Of a stretch of DNA of 11,233 nt, positions 8,892-11,233 are shown piece after piece. The notes under the pieces are model-generated. The model saw only the letters and a list, made by a program, of their open reading frames with translations. It did no database searches and had not been told where the DNA came from. The stretch covers positions 15,001-26,233 of the forward strand of contig JABUQX010099123.1 of the NCBI GenBank assembly GCA_015478945.1, in the 5' to 3' direction. A program made the position numbers and the translations under genes. Origin of the DNA: Trachelipus rathkii (lineage: Eukaryota > Arthropoda > Malacostraca > Isopoda > Trachelipodidae). Position 1 is the first letter of the stretch, and every line of letters starts with the position of its first letter.

Positions 8892-9109
8892 AAAGAACAT
8901 ATTTTTATGGTATGTTTGTCCAAATGTACTTGAAATATGAACTTGAATCATAGCTCAATAGATCGACAGGCGGTGGAGCGGGTAGGGGACTTGCGGGATG
9001 AGTGGTTTGATTTAACTGATTTACCTGATTTACTGCTTTTAAATCAGTAAATTATTACGTTTTTACTGTGATATTTTTACTCCAAAGAACTTATTTTTAT
9101 GTTATGTTA
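8892..9109. mobile_element. ~190-bp module flanked by direct repeats, right-arm copy
   Basis: Here the flanking repeat is clear: 8892-8917 and 9084-9109 match at 23 of 26 positions (both start AAAGAAC, then TATTTTTATG, then TATGTT), 192 bp apart. Between them are a G-rich stretch (8968-9000), TTTGATTTAACTGATTTACC and the inverted repeat ending AAATCAGTAA at 9041-9050. The G-rich stretch here reads as varied sequence, where the left copy has a plain C run. The long direct repeat could be a target-site duplication, but it is longer than most. It could equally be a relic of tandem or recombinational duplication. Confidence 0.5.
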
Positions 9110-9883
9110 GGATAAAATTTTGTTATTTTTTGTTATGTTTGGTTAAAACTTTGTTATGTTTGCGATTATTCGCTAGGGATTATGATATTTAGACGAGGTT
9201 ATGATGAATTTTTTGTTAAATGTTACGAAGTTGATGTAAAACATTTGTTACGTCCGCATTATATTTTTTGTCAGTATGATGATTAGACAATTTTAGCTAC
9301 TTTTGTTAAATATTACGATGTTAATGTAAAATTAACATTGATATGTCAGAGATATGATTGAAAAAGTGTGAATAGGGGTTACATTTTGGACGAAGTGTGT
9401 TTATGTAGCTTTTCTGTTGTTAAGTGCGAAAGGTTTTTAATGTTTAGTGTTTATTCGTGGCGTATGGTGTGTTGGGTTTGTCGTGTCGTTGTCATTATAT
9501 TCTTAGTTTCAAGTTATGTTATGTTAGCTTTATTAATGTGGAAACTTTGTTACGTTAGCATACTTTCACTGCTCTGTATGATAATTAAACAAGGTTATGA
9601 TAAATTCTTGCAAAATATTGCTGTCAATGTATAATTAACGTTAATATGTTAGAGGATATTGTTGGAAAACGTATGAATAGGTTACGTTTTGTAATGCAAT
9701 GGTAGTTACTTCTTTACCAGGTGTTTAAGTGTGGAACTTTGTTAATGTAACAGTTTATTCGTGCTTTAGGTATGTTAGGTTTGTCGTTGTACATTATATT
9801 CTTACTTCTGGTAATGCTATGTTAGCTTTATTAATGTGAAAAACAATGTTGCGTTAGCATATATTCGTTGGTTTAGTATCCAA
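9110..9883. repeat. ~300-bp satellite, inverted orientation (mirror of array III)
   Basis: Reverse-complement satellite with TTAACGTTAA at 9635-9644. The plus-strand frame at 9368-9634 encodes a hydrophobic peptide. A stretch of it (LLMWKLCYVSILSL) resembles the frame read from the minus strand at 4134-4397. Both frames lie on the same part of the satellite unit, so the similarity follows from the DNA repeat. No start context or independent evidence supports a gene. Confidence 0.8.
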
Positions 9884-9904
9884 AGAACTTATCTTTGTAC
9901 TACG

Positions 9905-9956
9905 TTGTTGTTGTTTGTTTTGTTGTTGTTGTTTGTTGTTTGTTGTTTGTTGTTGT

Positions 9957-10011
<55 letters not shown>
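9905..10011. repeat. TTG trinucleotide microsatellite, right-arm copy
   Basis: About 107 bp of TTG units. The first half has TTTG interruptions. The second half, from about 9958 to 10011, is an uninterrupted run of about 17-18 units. The left-arm copy has no such pure run. Poly-Cys, poly-Val and poly-Thr frames here are artefacts of the repeat. Confidence 0.95.
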
Positions 10012-10470
10012 CGAAGGAGAATAATATACCCTTTTGAAACTGATATGGTTCATTCGTACGTAGTATTCTTGTTTTACTTTCTTCTGATTGGTTGAAAGAA
10101 GAATCTCCATTACTTTAAGGGATGTTTTTATACACTATTTCTTCCAGTAGCTAGTTTTTTCGCTGTGTTGAAATACGATGAAAACATCTCCCCTGCATCT
10201 CTACTTGTTTTTGTTGATATCTTCACGATGAGTTTTTCGTTATTCCCAACGATGTGTTCATTTATATTTAATCGTAACCGAATGGCGACTGCTACATTGC
10301 TTGTATTCCTGCCAGAGGGTCCAAATATAATAAGTATTGCATCACTTTATGCCAATGGTTAAAGCATAAAAATCATTTTTCATGTTTAGAGTTGGTATTT
10401 TCTGAAAGGAAGGCGGAGTCTAAAAGAGATAAGTCTAAAAACTTTTACTTTATTCGTTTTACTAGAGGTC
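10012..10470. other. Unique insert in the satellite, right-arm copy
   Basis: Mirror of 5890-6320. The shared sequence includes CTGCATCTCTAC, GTTGATATCTTCACGAT and CGAATGGCGACTGCTA. A 65-codon plus-strand frame (10165-10362) spans much of it. The left-arm partner differs by single-base indels at several points (for example AATCGTAACC here against AATTCGTAACC there), which breaks the frame. I therefore leave it uncalled: either a relic or no gene. No family is recognised. Confidence 0.65.
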
Positions 10471-11233
10471 TTATGATGGATAGGTATGGTTATGACACAT
10501 TTTTTTTGATAAATGTTACTGTTTCAATGTAAGATTAACGTTAATATGTTTTAAGAGATATGCTTGGAAAAAGTATGAACAGATTACGTTTTGTATGTAA
10601 AGTTAGTTATTTTACTGGTGTTAAGTGATGGAACTTGGTTAATGTTAACTGTTTATTAGGGCATAAAGTTGTGTTATGGTTTGTCGTTGTTACCATTTTT
10701 TCCTAGTTCATATGAATGCTATGTTAGCTTTATTAATGTGAAAACATTGATATTTAGAATATATTCGGTGGTTAGTATATAAAGAACTCAGTGGAACTTT
10801 GTTAATGTAACAGTTTTATTCGTGTGTAAGTTGTGTTTAGGTTTGGATTTGTACATTATTTTCTTAGTTTCATGTTACGTCATGTTAGCTTTATTGATGT
10901 GGAACCTTTATTATGTTAATTATATTCGTTGATTAGTATGATAATTACCCAATGTGTGAGAAATTTTAGTTAAATGTTACTGTGTCAGTGTAGATTAACG
11001 TTAATATGTTAGAGATATGCTTGAAAAAGTAAGAATAGGTTACGTTTTGCGTGCATAGCATGTTAGTTGCTTTACTGGTGTTAAGTGTGGAACTTTGTTA
11101 ATGTTAACAGTTTAATTGTTGTGGTTTAAGATGTGTCAGGTTTGTCTTTGTGTGTAAATTATATTCTTAGTTTAGATGATGCTAGTAATCTTTATTAATG
11201 TGAAACTTTGTTTACGTTAACAGTTTATTCATG
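10471..11233. repeat. ~300-bp satellite, inverted orientation (mirror of array II)
   Basis: Reverse-complement satellite with TTAACGTTAA at 10535-10544 and 10995-11004. It includes the mirror of the truncated unit at about 10770-10800, where TAGTATATAAAGAACT joins directly to GTGGAACTTTGTTAATG. It continues beyond the window. Confidence 0.85.

Larger units (their letters stand above)
8183..11233 (-). repeat. Right arm of giant inverted repeat, runs off window
   Basis: This arm is the reverse complement of 8173 back to about 5100. By eye, the stretch 8290-8680 is nearly identical to its partner (7680-8070). Further out there are frequent one- to few-base indels and substitutions. The coordinate sum of paired bases starts at 16356 at the axis and drifts by a few tens of bases toward the ends, showing that indels accumulate. 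The strand is T/G-rich where the left arm is A/C-rich. The right boundary is not reached. Confidence 0.93.

Noticed and set aside
10165..10362. Plus-strand 65-codon frame in the unique insert
   Set aside because: This was the most gene-like of the frames, but the left-arm copy carries several single-base indels in the same stretch, so the frame is not kept.

Overview
This window looks like non-coding, repeat-dominated eukaryotic DNA, probably nuclear heterochromatin or subtelomere. A repeat-rich organelle region is a less likely alternative. It is very AT-rich overall, has several families of tandem repeat, homopolymer tracts and a CAA/TTG microsatellite, and shows no convincing gene on either strand. 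The longest reading frames (under about 140 codons) lie on repeat units or on the microsatellite, and the same loci in the second arm of the palindrome are broken by indels. I cannot name the organism.

Layout, left to right. Positions 75-1175 hold an array of about nine ~120-bp monomers, alternating between two types to give a ~240-bp dimer. Then come a nearly pure A/T tract (1185-1410), a C/T-rich GC island (1410-1520), a T-rich spacer and a C-rich module (1655-1735). From 1740 a ~300-bp satellite begins and fills most of the rest. It is interrupted by a T-rich block (3211-3490), a different segment with a ~43-bp duplication (3926-4095), a unique insert ending in a CAA microsatellite (about 5890-6422), and a ~190-bp module flanked by direct repeats (about 7242-7455).

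The dominant structure is a very large inverted repeat. From about 8183 to the window end at 11233, the sequence is the reverse complement of 8173 back to about 5100, including every locus-specific interruption. The axis is near 8178, in a GC-rich hairpin (8083-8277) that itself contains small stem-loops. The palindrome runs off the right edge, so its full arm length is unknown and is at least about 3.05 kb.

The arms differ by many single-base indels, homopolymer-length changes and a differently structured CAA/TTG tract. Three explanations fit: a fold-back artefact of noisy long-read sequencing, a real inverted duplication or giant palindrome, or read-through of a covalently closed hairpin end. 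The sequence alone does not decide between them. No genes work together here; the interest is structural.
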